NCBI GenBank assembly: GCA_019671135.1
Contig: JAHRHY010000015.1
Coordinates: 1,426,001-1,490,000 of the forward strand
DNA: 64,000 bases
Source: Linnemannia hyalina
Taxonomy: Eukaryota; Mortierellomycota; Mortierellomycetes; Mortierellales; Mortierellaceae
Direction: 5' to 3'
In this document: positions 23,580-33,737 of the stretch, piece after piece
Layout of the letters: each line of letters begins with the position of its first letter
Numbering within the stretch: the first letter of the stretch is position 1
Translations under genes and position numbers: made by a program
The notes under the pieces: generated by a model
What the model was told of the DNA's origin: nothing
Databases searched by the model: none
Seen by the model: the letters and a program-made list of their open reading frames with translations, nothing else

Positions 23580-23827
23580 TGTGGCGTGTGTGAATGTGAG
23601 TGGAGTAGAGTGGAAGGGTGAGTGGGGAAGCTAGAGGCTCAGAGTGAGAGGTGTATGTTAGAGTGGGGAGTGGTATAAAGTGGGCGGGAGTGATAAAAGA
23701 GGGAGAAAGGGAGAGAGAGAGAGAGACGGGTGCCGGGGTGGAACTGAATGGGGAAGATGGCAGCAAGTCAGGTCAGGTGGAATGGGGAATACAAAAAGTG
23801 AAAAAGGAAAGAAGGAGAAAAGTAAAA

Positions 23828-23830
<3 letters not shown>

Positions 23831-23898
<68 letters not shown>
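23831..23898. repeat. (GA)n microsatellite
   Basis: An almost perfect GA dinucleotide run of about 68 bases lies in the promoter-side region of the VTC4-like gene. Confidence 0.95.
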
Positions 23899-23901
<3 letters not shown>

Positions 23902-24671
23902 GAGTGGAGTGGGCAAGGGAAGTAAAGATATATATTTTTTTTATGAGAGTCTGCATGTGCGCCTAAATGGACAGAGACTGGGTTCACGTTGTGTCCGTTC
24001 TTCTTCCCCTTGGACAGACAGCAGAGCGTTGCACTGATTGACTGAGTACGCTTCGAGCGGATCACCCAAAATCTAACTGACCCTTCCTCTCTTCCTCTCC
24101 AGTGCTTTCTGCTGGCGCTGGTCCTTTTCATCAATGCCTCCTTCAACGCTCGCTCGCTATCACTTTGCTCCCTCTGTCAAGGCATTGACTACCACAAAAA
24201 AAGAGGGAGGGAGGATAAACGACAACAACAGGACGAAGGAAGGTGGAGATAGAGGCGGTCCAACACATGAATGATGGACATTGAATCGCCACACTCCATG
24301 CAGCTCTATGGCTTTAAGCACACACACAGTCAAAAAGCACCAACATGACCTTTCTGTTGCTCCTTTGATGGTTCTTGCACAAGGTTTGTCAATCGTAGCG
24401 ATGAAAGGATGTCCTGTCCAATGCCATCTCCCACACGCAGTGAAGAAATTATAATCCAATGCCCGACCAGACATTCAATCCTCACTTCTGCCAAATCATC
24501 CAGTCGTGCGCAAGAACCGTAGAACGTGTTCAGACAACAAGTCTCGGAACAAATCAACCTTGCAAAACTCAGATCATCTATCATCGTTTGCGCCTGATTG
24601 TCCGGTTGTCCATCCACACCTGCACCTTCCTCTTTCGAAGATGGAAAGGGACAAGAGAGGGATCGATCTCT

Positions 24672-24672
<1 letters not shown>

Positions 24673-24705
<33 letters not shown>

Positions 24706-24710
24706 AACAG
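24673..24710. repeat. (CAT)n(CAG)n trinucleotide microsatellite
   Basis: Six or so CAT units run directly into four to five CAG units in non-coding DNA. Confidence 0.85.
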
Positions 24711-25235
24711 TACCCACACAGCACTCTTCTCTCTCTAGTATCTCGCCTTTCGCGCGTTCATTAAATATCTCCCCTCCAAAAGTCGTAGTTAGTATCAACC
24801 CCCCTTTTGTCCTTCAAGCTAGATCCGATCGTACGGGTCTATCCTTTCCTCTTCATTGATCTGCGCAACCCTCTTTTTCATCGCATCAGAAAGAGGTAAC
24901 GTTTTTTTATACATCTATACCCTCCATTATCAAAACGGTTCAACCATGGCCACCCACGATTGACCGGAGACGAAAATCTATCTCGATGCTCACTCCCCTC
25001 CCCTCTTCCCTTCACTTTTCTGTCCTTTTTTTCATGCATCTTGCTGAGATACAAGCTGGCTGCTGGACAACAAAAGAAGAGCATACGGCAGCTCCGATGT
25101 CTACAAAAGGAACGAATCTGCTTCATCTTGCTACAACGCATTCTCTAAAGTTTCTAAACACTCTCTCAATGGTGGCCTGGTTCAAACAAAATAGATATCC
25201 CGATTAAAGATTATTTTTTTCTCAGCTATCCTCTC

Positions 25236-25385
25236 CTAGCTGTGTGCACCAGTCGCATTTATTTCTCCGGCGGAAACCGATGGGCGGAGGAAGGCGTTCG
25301 ATTCCCTATTTGACGATGGATAATAGGGAGTGTCCAACTCGATCGGACCTTTCTTGAAGGGGCAAGTGGGCAGTCTGGGGTACAT
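25236..25385 (-). CDS. possible 49-residue small protein
   Basis: The frame starts MYPRLPTCPFKK and ends INATGAHS before a stop. It begins 6 bases after a good acceptor (CT-rich stretch then TTCACAG), suggesting a spliced 5' leader, and its composition is not low-complexity, unlike the other frames in this region. I do not recognise it. It may equally be a chance frame. Confidence 0.25.
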   Translation of the reverse strand: MYPRLPTCPFKKGPIELDTPYYPSSNRESNAFLRPSVSAGEINATGAHS

Positions 25386-26136
25386 GGTTACTCTGTGAAG
25401 ACAAGATACCGGAGAAGTGAGAGAGAATGGAGCCAATTTTTTGCAAGTGAAGGGACGGATGAAAGGGTCATGGTGTCTCTTCATTTTGATTGCAACATGC
25501 AAGAGGAGCTAACCATCTCGTACCATAGATCATCAAAATCTGGGGAGTGATACTAGATTGTAGGTGTGGATGTGTATTATGTATATCGATTAAACAAGAG
25601 ATGGTAGTTCCATCTAACGATGAAGTGAATGTACCGCTTGAAAGCATCTGGCCACATCGCTGAACAAGTCAGCGACGCAACTTGGCCCTGATTGTTTTCT
25701 GTCCTGCGAGCATTTCAATTCTTGAAAGATACCTGCGGCTGTCGCCAGAGGCTCACTTGGTATTCACTGGATAGAAAAAAAACTGAACCTGTGGTTTATT
25801 TCAAAGAATATAGCAGAAGTTAGCCACGACCGAGCGACCATGCCGACATGGTGGAGAAAAAGTGCCTTCGTAGCTTTCGAGGCCTCTAGCTTTCGCTCCA
25901 GTCTTCTTTCGATGCTATTATTGTCCTCAAATTAGTGGCGCTGCTTGCAGCACTAGCTCCGTGCCCAATTCTGTGACAAGGGTTAGCCGCCAAACCGCCA
26001 ATACATGTGACTGTTTCCAAGCTGCTTGAAAAAAAAAAGAAAAAAAAATGTGCTGAAGCTCAACCCACAACGGTCCAAACAAAAACATCCATCTGCACCT
26101 TCTCTCCCTCCCTCCCCATCAACGCACAAATCAACA

Positions 26137-26753
26137 ATGGTCACCCGCCACAACATCCAGCGCCCCAAGTTCAACCTCCAGAAGCTCGGCCGTGTCAGGA
26201 AGCAGGCGCTCAAGTCGAACTCGACCTCGTACAAGTCTATTGTCTCGACCAACATCCAGCACGTCGCCCGTATCTCCAAAAAGAAGGCTCAGCAGAAGCA
26301 GACGGTCATGAAGCACGCCATGGACACTGCTCTCATCAAGGCTGGAGGCGTCCGGGAGGCTACCATGAAGGGTAAGCTTTTTTTTTTGCTTTGTCGTTCT
26401 TTTCAAATGGAGCTATGATCATATCTGGATCAGTACCTGAGAAGGATATTGGAAGGGATGGAGTATACCCTTTTTGAAAGGATCAATTGACTGACCTGAT
26501 TCTTCGTTCTCTTCGCTTTCTATTACCATTTGATTCATTGGATATAACAGAGGCCCCCGTTCAGAAGGAGGAGCCCGTCGTTGTCAAGGCCATTCCCTCA
26601 GGCCCTGGAACCACCTTGGGTGCCCCCTCTGGTAAGATGCTTCTTCGATCACTTGGGCAACCAACTCCTTTTCTACATGCTTTCACTAGCCCAGTTGTGC
26701 CATGAAAGTAACCCATGTATCTTATCTTTTTTTCAATTGCTATAATAGCTTAA
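26137..26753 (+). CDS. small basic protein, possibly Alb1-like ribosome biogenesis factor
   Basis: Three exons: 26137..26371, 26551..26631 and 26749..26753 (the last holds only CT plus the TAA stop), giving 106 residues. It starts MVTRHNIQRPKFNLQKLGR. The middle is very basic and helical, with ISKKKAQQKQ followed by HAMDTALIKAG, a pattern like the conserved KKxxKK...A helix of Alb1, the small nuclear shuttling factor that rides on pre-60S particles with Arx1. The C-terminus (IPSGPGTTLGAPSA) is short and neutral. Donors GTAAGC and GTAAGA and acceptors ACAG and ATAG are canonical and the frame is kept. The gene model is good; the family assignment is by pattern only. Confidence 0.65.
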
Positions 26754-27216
26754 GTCAGTCCACAGAGGAATCCATGGCAAGGAAATGAACAAGCAACACA
26801 CAGTGGAAATCGATATCAACCCCCAACCTGCATCTGCATCTTTTTTTGTACAATAAGTCTTTTTAATAAAACCGTCAAAAATCTAATAGCGGTTGTTTCT
26901 TTTGGCTTGCTTGTGTATCCCTTGGGAGTGGAGAGGAGATTTTTTCAGTTCCACTCGTTGGGACGAAGTGTGCGCCTGAAAAAACGACTTTCCGAGAAGC
27001 ATCATGGTTGTGTGAAAAAATTCGCACTGCATGTGCTCCCCGTCGGAGAGGTGGCTGAGCCAAGATAAGAATGGTCAGGTACTTTTTTTTTTGAGCCTGC
27101 GCCTGGCTGGAACACCTTTTTTGATTTTTGGCTTAAACACCTTTTTGATTTTTTTCTTGTCTCTCAACAACCACACCCATTCGCCAAGCAGGACTCACGC
27201 ATCTACTTTGTTCAAC
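26754..27216. other. intergenic, 3' UTR then promoter of capping enzyme
   Basis: Holds an AATAAA signal at 26865-26870 for the upstream small gene and T-rich sequence ahead of the capping enzyme start. No gene is seen. Confidence 0.55.
26865..26870 (+). terminator. AATAAA polyadenylation signal
   Basis: AATAAA lies 112 bases after the stop of the small basic protein gene and after a T-rich stretch. Confidence 0.5.
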
Positions 27217-29426
27217 ATGCCCGCCGATTCGCTTATTCCGGACATTCCGGGTGTGCCCATCGATGCCAGAAGTGAGAGCTTCCTCCGTGAGCGAATCTGT
27301 CGAGCCATCGGAATCAATGGCAGTCGGTAGAGTTCAGCGTGCGCTTGAATGAACCAGGGAACATATCTGTATCGAAGAGGGGAAGCTCTTGACCTTTGTG
27401 CGAATGGGCAGAAGATTAACGATATATGTTTCTTTGTTTTTTGTTTACTAGATTCATTGGTAAACGACCTGGACTATGGAAGGGGCTCGCTGGAGTAGAG
27501 CGGCGTTAATATCAGGACCAACAATTGGGACGCGTAGTGTGAAGGCAGACGATACTGACACACTGGATATCGACGCCATTGCGTTGTCTTTATCTTTCTA
27601 GGTGCTCAGCCCGTCAGTTTCACGCGTACGACACTTCAGGAACTCAAGTCAGAAGAGTAAGCAACATGGAGCCTCAGGAACCCACACGAATGTTGTCATT
27701 GGATTCCGCTATATGGAACGAACAGTAGCGACTTACTGTTGTACCTGGCTTTACTTTTTTTCTTGTCATCAGTTACTTTGTCGCCGAAAAGTCAGACGGT
27801 GTCCGCGTTCTTCTCTATTGTGTTATCAACGAGCGTGGCCAACAGCAAGTTTTCTTGGTAACTACCACCTATTCATTCCAATTTTGGTAGCAAATAACTA
27901 CTCTTTGGAATGCTCACCCTGAGTCACGCATTACCTTTGAATGCTATGTGTAGGTGGATCGCAAGAACAAGTTCAGCTTTGTACCTCAATTGAGATTTCC
28001 CATTGCCAGCAACCTCCAGGCGTACCATAATGAGACAATTGTCGACGGCGAACTTGTCACGGACCAGGAACCGGATGGAAGTCAGGTCGTTCGTTACCTT
28101 GCCTTTGATCTTTTGGCTTACAATGGACAGAATATCATCAAGAAGCCCCTCAGATCTCGGTTGGCTGTAAGTTCAGCTTTTGTATCGGGCGAAAAGATGG
28201 ACATAAGCTGCAGGTGGAAACCGATATTAACTGCTGGCAATATTGCTTGGACTTTTCAGAGGTTACAACAGGAGTTTATAACGCCGTATAGAGAGTTACT
28301 CAAGGTCGCTCAACCTCAGTTCGTTCGCGAGCAGCCCTTCAAGTGAGTTGCATGTCCACACGCACAGTACCACATCACTGGCGAGATACCAGATGTTTAA
28401 TGAACTCACATGCATTTTGAATCCACGCAACAAATAGGGTTGGGTTGAAGGAGGTCAACTTGTCGTACGGAATCGAAAAGATGTTCAAGGAAGTTCTCCC
28501 AAGACTCAAGCATGGAAGCGACGGACTAATCTTTACCTCCGCCGTGGCTGAATACGTACCCTCGACTAACATCAAAATGTAAGTCTTGCGCTCAATAACA
28601 CCCCAGCCCGGCTTTTCGGCCTTCGACCACACAACGTTCCGTGTCGCATAACATTAACATTCTGTGCGTGCGTATGATACTCACATCTCTAGGCTGAAGT
28701 GGAAGCCCCCAAGCGAGAACACGATCGACTTTAGGTTGTCGCTGGAGTTCCCAATCAACCAGGGTGCGCCCGATTATGACCAAAAGCCACAGTTTGTGCT
28801 TCATGAATGGCAGGGCGGTCAACAATACAACCGTTTTGGAGTATTGACGGTCGATGATGGACTCTGGCAGCAGTAAGTAGCAGCGCCCATAAGAAAAAAT
28901 CTCCGAAAACATTGCAGAGGTTGGTTGAACAAAGGCGACAGGCAAATGCTGACATTCACCTTTCATGTTTATTTAATTATGCGATTAGCTGGAAGAGCAC
29001 GGCAACTCCATTGCAGAACAGGGTGGTCGAGGTCAACTACTCGCCCAAAGACTCGAGTTGGAGATTCTTCCGGTTTAGAGATGACAAGGAGCACGGCAAT
29101 CATTCATCCGTAGTCAAGAAGGTCCAGGAGAGTATTCGGGATGGCGTCGAGCGTGATGAGGTACAGTTACTGTCTTCTAGATAGCGTGCGGTCTATGCTG
29201 ACGTTGTTTTTTTTCTATGGAGCACTCGGAACGCGTCCTATTGGTGCTTCCTTTTTTTGTTGTTTTCCTCGGTAAGGTTGACTTACTTGAATTTTTATTC
29301 TTTATGGTGTGATGAAAATAGTTGTTGCAAGCGCAGGCGGAAATTAGGGCCGCATGGAAGCACCGAGAACAGGTCCTCCAGCAACAACAACAACAGTACC
29401 AACAACAACAACAACATCACCAGTAG
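27217..29426 (+). CDS. CEG1: mRNA capping enzyme, guanylyltransferase subunit
   Basis: Ten exons: 27217..27326, 27452..27459, 27602..27656, 27773..27857, 27954..28166, 28260..28342, 28438..28578, 28693..28872, 28989..29160 and 29322..29426, giving 383 residues. Exon 2 is eight bases; including it restores RFIGAQPVSF, the family's RFPGSQPVSF element. Motif I is EKSDG with the GMP-accepting lysine at K64. Others visible are DGELV (motif III), DGLIFTS (motif IV) and LKWKP (motif V). The C-terminal OB fold includes PLQNRVVEV and WRFFRFRDDK. The protein ends in a Gln-rich tail. It transfers GMP to the 5' diphosphate end of nascent nuclear mRNA. There is no triphosphatase domain, so capping uses a separate subunit as in yeast. 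The 93-nt intron between exons 5 and 6 has no in-frame stop and could be retained without truncation. Confidence 0.94.
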
Positions 29427-29559
29427 AGAATGGAACAGCCAACGGCGTCTGCAAAAAAGGGTGCATATGTGAGACTATGAGACCTCACTGTTTGTCAGAA
29501 CGCGGCGCGTTGGTATCTTAACTGCGTAGTCGAATTTGGGCGAAGGACAGTACATACAT

Positions 29560-29565
29560 AATAAA
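29560..29565 (+). terminator. AATAAA polyadenylation signal (capping enzyme)
   Basis: AATAAA lies 134 bases after the capping enzyme stop codon. Confidence 0.45.
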
Positions 29566-29941
29566 TAAGGACGACAAAATATGCCCCGATATTTGTATTT
29601 ACTTTGCGCTTTTGTTCCTTGGTCTGTTGTTCCATGGATGGCCAAGTCCTTGCTCACCGAATCCGTACTTTTCATTGACAAGAAAGGAAAACAATACGTA
29701 GACTTGCAAAAAAAAAAATCTCAACAACACCTGGTCCACGTGTACTACCTGGGATGAAAGGCGATTGAGCGCTCCCCATGTTCTGTTCGCTTTGTTCGCT
29801 CCGCAAGAATAGAAAACAAGCGTCTGCGCATTAGGAGCAAGAAATAATAAAAATAATGCACCGATGAGTCGAAACTTACTCTTACAACCTAGTCAAAGTG
29901 TCAAATGCTGAGCGCTGAAATGAGATTGGTTAGTGTGGGTA

Positions 29942-29996
29942 CGTGTGGTGCGTGTGGTGCGTGTGGTGCGTGTGGTGCGTGTGGTGCGTGTAGTGC
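29942..29996. repeat. 9-bp minisatellite, unit GTGTGGTGC
   Basis: Six consecutive units, the last with one substitution, lie in non-coding DNA. The length is a multiple of three, so spurious repetitive frames appear on both strands. Confidence 0.9.
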
Positions 29997-31339
29997 GGGA
30001 GATGTTATTGTTTGTGTACGTTTGTGTACGTTTGCCAACATAAAAATGGTGCCCCGTGGATATTTTTCTGTTGCTGTTTGTTTGTCCCCCCTGTTGGATG
30101 TTTGTCGTACAACTCAATTTACGACGACAGGAAAGTTGAGATAAAAATAAACGCGTGAAGGCACGCGCGCGCACCACTGCACAAACTCACACTCTCTTGT
30201 TTTTTTTCATCGTTCATTTTTTTTTTTTTGGCATTCAATCCTCTTCCACCAACACCAACACCATACGAAAGAGTATATTACTGCTGCTTTGTTTTTGTCT
30301 GGCTTGCGTTCTTCGGTTCAATATGTTTTTGTGTGCGCATTGTGGCAAATATATAGGAGGGAAGAAGGTCAGTCAGGCGCTATGTCAAATCTACGGCTTT
30401 TCATTGGCGAAGAAAAAAAACGATGTCCATGCACCTACCCTGGTTAGAAAGAAAGACAAGATTAAACAAAGGTTAAAGGCGTGCTAAAAAGGGTAATGAG
30501 AAGTTGAGAGGATATATTTACCTCCTCTTTTTCTGTCTTTGTCTTCTCTTGTTAAACCCCATCATGCATTGCCGGCTTGTTGCAAAAAAAAAAAAAAAAA
30601 AAAAAAAAGGCGGCGTCTCTTCATTTCTCTTTTTCATAGTTCATCGTTGTTCGTCAACTTGTCTCTTCATTTGCCCGTCGCCTTTTTACGCCCACCATCT
30701 TTACCTCTTGTTTTCGTCTCGCCATTGTCCACTTTTGGTTGTCAGCTGTTATTGTGCGAGTAGCCACGGAGTCAAAACAAAGGAATTGCTAATAGGAGGA
30801 CAGCAAGAGTATTTTGCAAGATGGTAGTCATTGGGTGGCCCGTATCTGTCTATTTTTCTCCTTTCCAGTAAACGTCTATCGACGTCTAAGAATAGAGAGG
30901 AACTTGGCTTGTTGTAGTGTTGGAACCGCGTTTCTGAGATATTTTTTTTTCACAGCCGGGGTTATTCTTGACGCTAGGCAAGTCGTCAATCGGATGTGTG
31001 CTGTGTTGTAGTCGAAATGAGAAAAAAAAAGCTTCTTCCTGAGAGGAGGAAAAAGGAAAGGGTGAAGGATGAGTTTACTGCCAAGAGGGTTTTTCTCCAT
31101 GCTCTGTGTGTTTTTGTCCCAGATAACAAAAATAACAGAGATCCTCCTTTTTTGGGCACAAGCACCCACACGCACCACGGGAGAGAGAGAAGCGCCGTGT
31201 CTCATATCCATGTTTGGCATTGGAAAAAGTTACATAAATACCAGTGTGTTGTGTCTGCACTTTCCCTTTCTTTTTTTTCTCATCAACTCTTTCCTCGTTC
31301 CTTCCTCTCAGACACATTCCCACACAAACCAAAATAAAA

Positions 31340-31777
31340 ATGTACACCAGAAACCTTGTCACGCTGGTCCTCCTGGCACTCTGCGCCCTCTGCTCCCTCT
31401 CCTCCGTCTTTGCCAAACCACCACCCCCACCCTCAAACCTGATCACCGTCACCTCTCCTGTCTTCGACAGCGTCTACAAGGTCGGCAAAAAGATCACCGT
31501 CAAGGTCAAGCTCACCGGCGGCGTCCACAACGTCCTCTACAAAGATAACACCCCCATCGATATCATCATTCAAAAGTCGATCCCCATGCCCAACCTGAAC
31601 GTCAAGATTGCCACTGTCCCCGCCAGGGTCTTGGCAGATAAAGGGTTCAAGTTTGTGGCCAAGAAGGAGTATATTATTCCAACGCAAACCGGTATCAGGT
31701 GGAGGATTCGTGTGAGTTTTGATCACTCTCCCCAGTCCGGGTACTCTGACTCGGCTGGGTTCTTTATCGTCAAGTAA
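31340..31777 (+). CDS. small secreted Kre9/Knh1-like protein
   Basis: Intronless, 145 residues. Residues 1-25 form a clear signal peptide (basic start, Leu/Ala core, cleavage probably after VFA), followed by a Pro run. The mature part has the shape of the Ser-Thr-rich/Kre9-Knh1 N-terminal domain: ITVTSPVFDSVYKVGKKITV at its start and IRWRIRVSF then SGYSDSAGFFIVK at its end, the usual S-x-x-F-x-I beta-strand finish. Such domains occur in fungal cell-wall beta-glucan assembly proteins and small wall proteins. There is no GPI signal, so it is probably released or wall-associated. Codon third positions are strongly C-biased, suggesting high expression. Confidence 0.8.
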   Translation: MYTRNLVTLVLLALCALCSLSSVFAKPPPPPSNLITVTSPVFDSVYKVGKKITVKVKLTGGVHNVLYKDNTPIDIIIQKSIPMPNLNVKIATVPARVLADKGFKFVAKKEYIIPTQTGIRWRIRVSFDHSPQSGYSDSAGFFIVK

Positions 31778-32253
31778 AACGTGGGAGCGATCCCCGCCCC
31801 CGTGACAAGTTTCTAGCACCCGAGTTTAGCTTTTTCTCCTTTTCATCTTTTCTTTCTATGATATGTGGACACCGGGTTGACTGGTTGTCTACTGTTCTTC
31901 CTTCAGTCTTGTTTAGTTCCACATCAATGAAAATTTTATCTTGTATCACATAATTAAAAAACCGGTGTTTAAAACCAATTGAAATATATGCAGCAGCATT
32001 GAGATTGATCCTGTAGATGGAAATGAATGTGGTTACCAAACTGCTCAAACAACAATTAGAGGTGGCAAAAGCACATTAAGCATGTATGGTAGTTGAGTTT
32101 ATGGATCTATGCAAGTTAGCCCCTGAACTTGGAAGAGGAACAATATTTTCTATGCGTTGATCCATTGAGCACTGCTGAATGATGTGTACGCGTCTAAATA
32201 AGAACCCGTGCTAGAACGCGACGATTAACGCCTTTTCCAATTGTTAGTTGAAT
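31778..32253. other. intergenic, no gene seen
   Basis: A/T-rich 3' region of the secreted-protein gene with no coding signal. Confidence 0.5.
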
Positions 32254-33019
32254 ATGAATGTCGGCGGCGACACCTACAGCGGCGATGGAGTAGATCGTGA
32301 CCACAACACTGCGAACTACTGCCCCCGTGCCTTCAATCCTTGCTCAAGCAGGCCCGCCAAAGGCCCTTTGCTCGTTCAAGAACATGAAAGTCCAAGCCAA
32401 GTTCAGGTTCAAGAAACTACAGTTTAAAACCTGAGCGTTCACAGAGTGCAAGACCAAGACCGCTACAACTACAAGGAGGTCAAGGGCGAGGTCAAGTTTG
32501 CTGCCTAGATTTTCAAGGTCTACAGCCTGGAAGCTACTATTAGCGGTGGTCTCACCGACAGCTATGCCTTCACGACAACTGAGGAACAAGGTGGCGAGAA
32601 AGGCGACACCGCATCCGATATTGGCGTGTCCGCGATTGTCCAGACCACCGTTGACTCCATCAGTATTGCCGGAAAACCCCCCAGGAAAGCGAGTGCATCG
32701 AGGAAGCGTTCACGGCCAAGGCACCCATCAAAACAGTTATGTACTCGCCGAACATACACAGAACCTCTGGATCAGCTGTGATGGCATCAAGATGCCAAAA
32801 GCCGCGGCAACTCCAGCGACTGCAAAAGCACCGGCAAAGAGACAGGACAATGAAGCCGATGCCGCCCCTGGAAGTTCCGATGCCGCCCCTGGAGGTACCG
32901 ATGCCGAGTGGATGGGGTTCACTTATGAGGAACTCTTTGGTGACAAGGGAGAAGATGACGACGAATGCTACGGCTACAACTACGTAACGGGCGACTTCAC
33001 TCTTGAGGAATGCTCCTAA
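32254..33019 (+). pseudogene. decayed protein gene with frameshifts and stops
   Basis: Coding-like composition jumps between frames. One frame opens with MNVGGDTYSGDGVDRDHN and stops near 32427. A second frame reads YNYKEVKGEVKFAA, a stop, then IFKVYSLEATISGGLTDSYA. A third continues to an acidic C-terminus ending YNYVTGDFTLEECS at 33019. The final open frame (from 32498) is therefore probably a chimera of shifted parts. A 21-base tandem unit encoding DAAPG lies near its end. I do not recognise the family. A spliced gene is possible, but I found no convincing GT-AG pairs that repair the frame. Confidence 0.4.
32859..32906 (+). repeat. 21-base tandem repeat (DAAPG coding)
   Basis: Two full units and the start of a third (CGATGCCGCCCCTGGA core) sit inside the decayed gene. 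Confidence 0.7.
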
Positions 33020-33439
33020 CATAGACGTTCCCCATTCAAAGCTCTTTCGGTGTGCCATTCTCACTCTCTCTCCCCTTCGACCAAATAGTTCTCCTTCGTT
33101 AACCAACAGTTCTCCCTATAAGCAATAGTTTCCCTTCTTCGACCGACAGTTTCCTCCTTCGGGCGATTGTGTCCTCTGCTTGAGGGGGTTTACACACAAA
33201 TATACACACATTATACACACATGTATACGCACATACTTTTCCATTATATTTTGCTCCTCTTCAATTCCAGAATAAAAAAGAGTGCCAGTGGCAGCGTCAT
33301 TCTCTATTGTTTCCCTCTTGATCGTCAATAAGTAACTGAGATATGAAAACAATTATAAATTAAAGAGGCGTCCATCTCTTTCACACTTGGCAAATAGTTG
33401 TTTCTTGGTAACTTCAAGAAGCCGCGAGCATGCACGCAA
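33020..33439. other. intergenic, no gene seen
   Basis: Contains three variants of a CNACAGTTYTCCYTTC-like phrase near 33085-33165, a short imperfect repeat, and an A run at 33439-33453. No coding signal. Confidence 0.4.
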
Positions 33440-33737
33440 AAAAAAAAAAAAAATCGTTATTCAACAATTCGTGCAATGTCCTCGCTTCCTTGTCGGTCCT
33501 GTTCCTGCATATACGTTCAGCGTCCTTGGCAAGAGTGACAAAGTTTGGATCCTTGAGGTCGGTAGAGACGGCGGAGCCCGGAAGGCAAATTTACGTCGGT
33601 ATATGTGCAGTGTTACGTGTAGACGAAGTAGACGACATAGTGCTTGGCCATGAGATCAATGACAGTGACGGCCTTTCCTGAGCCGGACGTGGGTCGCCGT
33701 CAACAAGACACAACAGCCTCGGAAGATTGTCGGTCAT
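33440..33737 (-). pseudogene. Crinkler (CRN)-type effector remnant
   Basis: On the minus strand a start at 33737 reads MTDNLPRLLCLVDGD, the typical beginning of Crinkler-family proteins in fungi and oomycetes (ubiquitin-like header). Immediately afterwards, in another frame, comes RPTSGSGK followed by VTVIDLMAKHYVVYF, the P-loop segment that in full-length relatives lies more than 100 residues downstream, and then a stop. A third frame carries on as DPNFVTLAKDAERICR and ARTLHELLNN. So the gene lost most of its header domain, is frameshifted at least twice and ends at a homopolymer. The family is recognised by pattern; nothing functional is expected to be made. Confidence 0.5.

Larger units (their letters stand above)
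23580..26136. other. intergenic region with simple repeats and one weak small ORF
   Basis: The upstream region of the VTC4-like gene includes a long (GA)n tract (23831-23898) and a CAT/CAG microsatellite (24673-24710). Apart from the weak 49-codon frame at 25236-25385, no coding region is supported. Confidence 0.5.
29427..31339. other. 1.9 kb intergenic region
   Basis: Contains the 3' end of the capping gene, a 9-bp minisatellite (29942-29996), several A/T runs, and the T/C-rich promoter of the secreted-protein gene. No coding region is supported; open frames are short and compositionally biased. Confidence 0.5.

Noticed and set aside
23831..23898. CRISPR-like or satellite array
   Set aside because: It is a plain GA dinucleotide run without spacers; CRISPR is not expected in a fungal nucleus and no other repeat-spacer pattern was seen.
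25270..25310. Possible tRNA from a B-box-like GTTCGATTCC
   Set aside because: No A box, anticodon arm or pairing acceptor stem can be built around it.
27040..27080. GAGAGGTGGCTGAG resembling the start of a tRNA-Ser/Leu
   Set aside because: No T-loop or acceptor stem follows within 100 bases.
28873..28988. Coding exon reading GWLNKGDRQMLTF in the capping enzyme
   Set aside because: Using the acceptor at 28989 gives the family sequence WQHWKSTATPLQNRVVEV; the alternative frame fails downstream.
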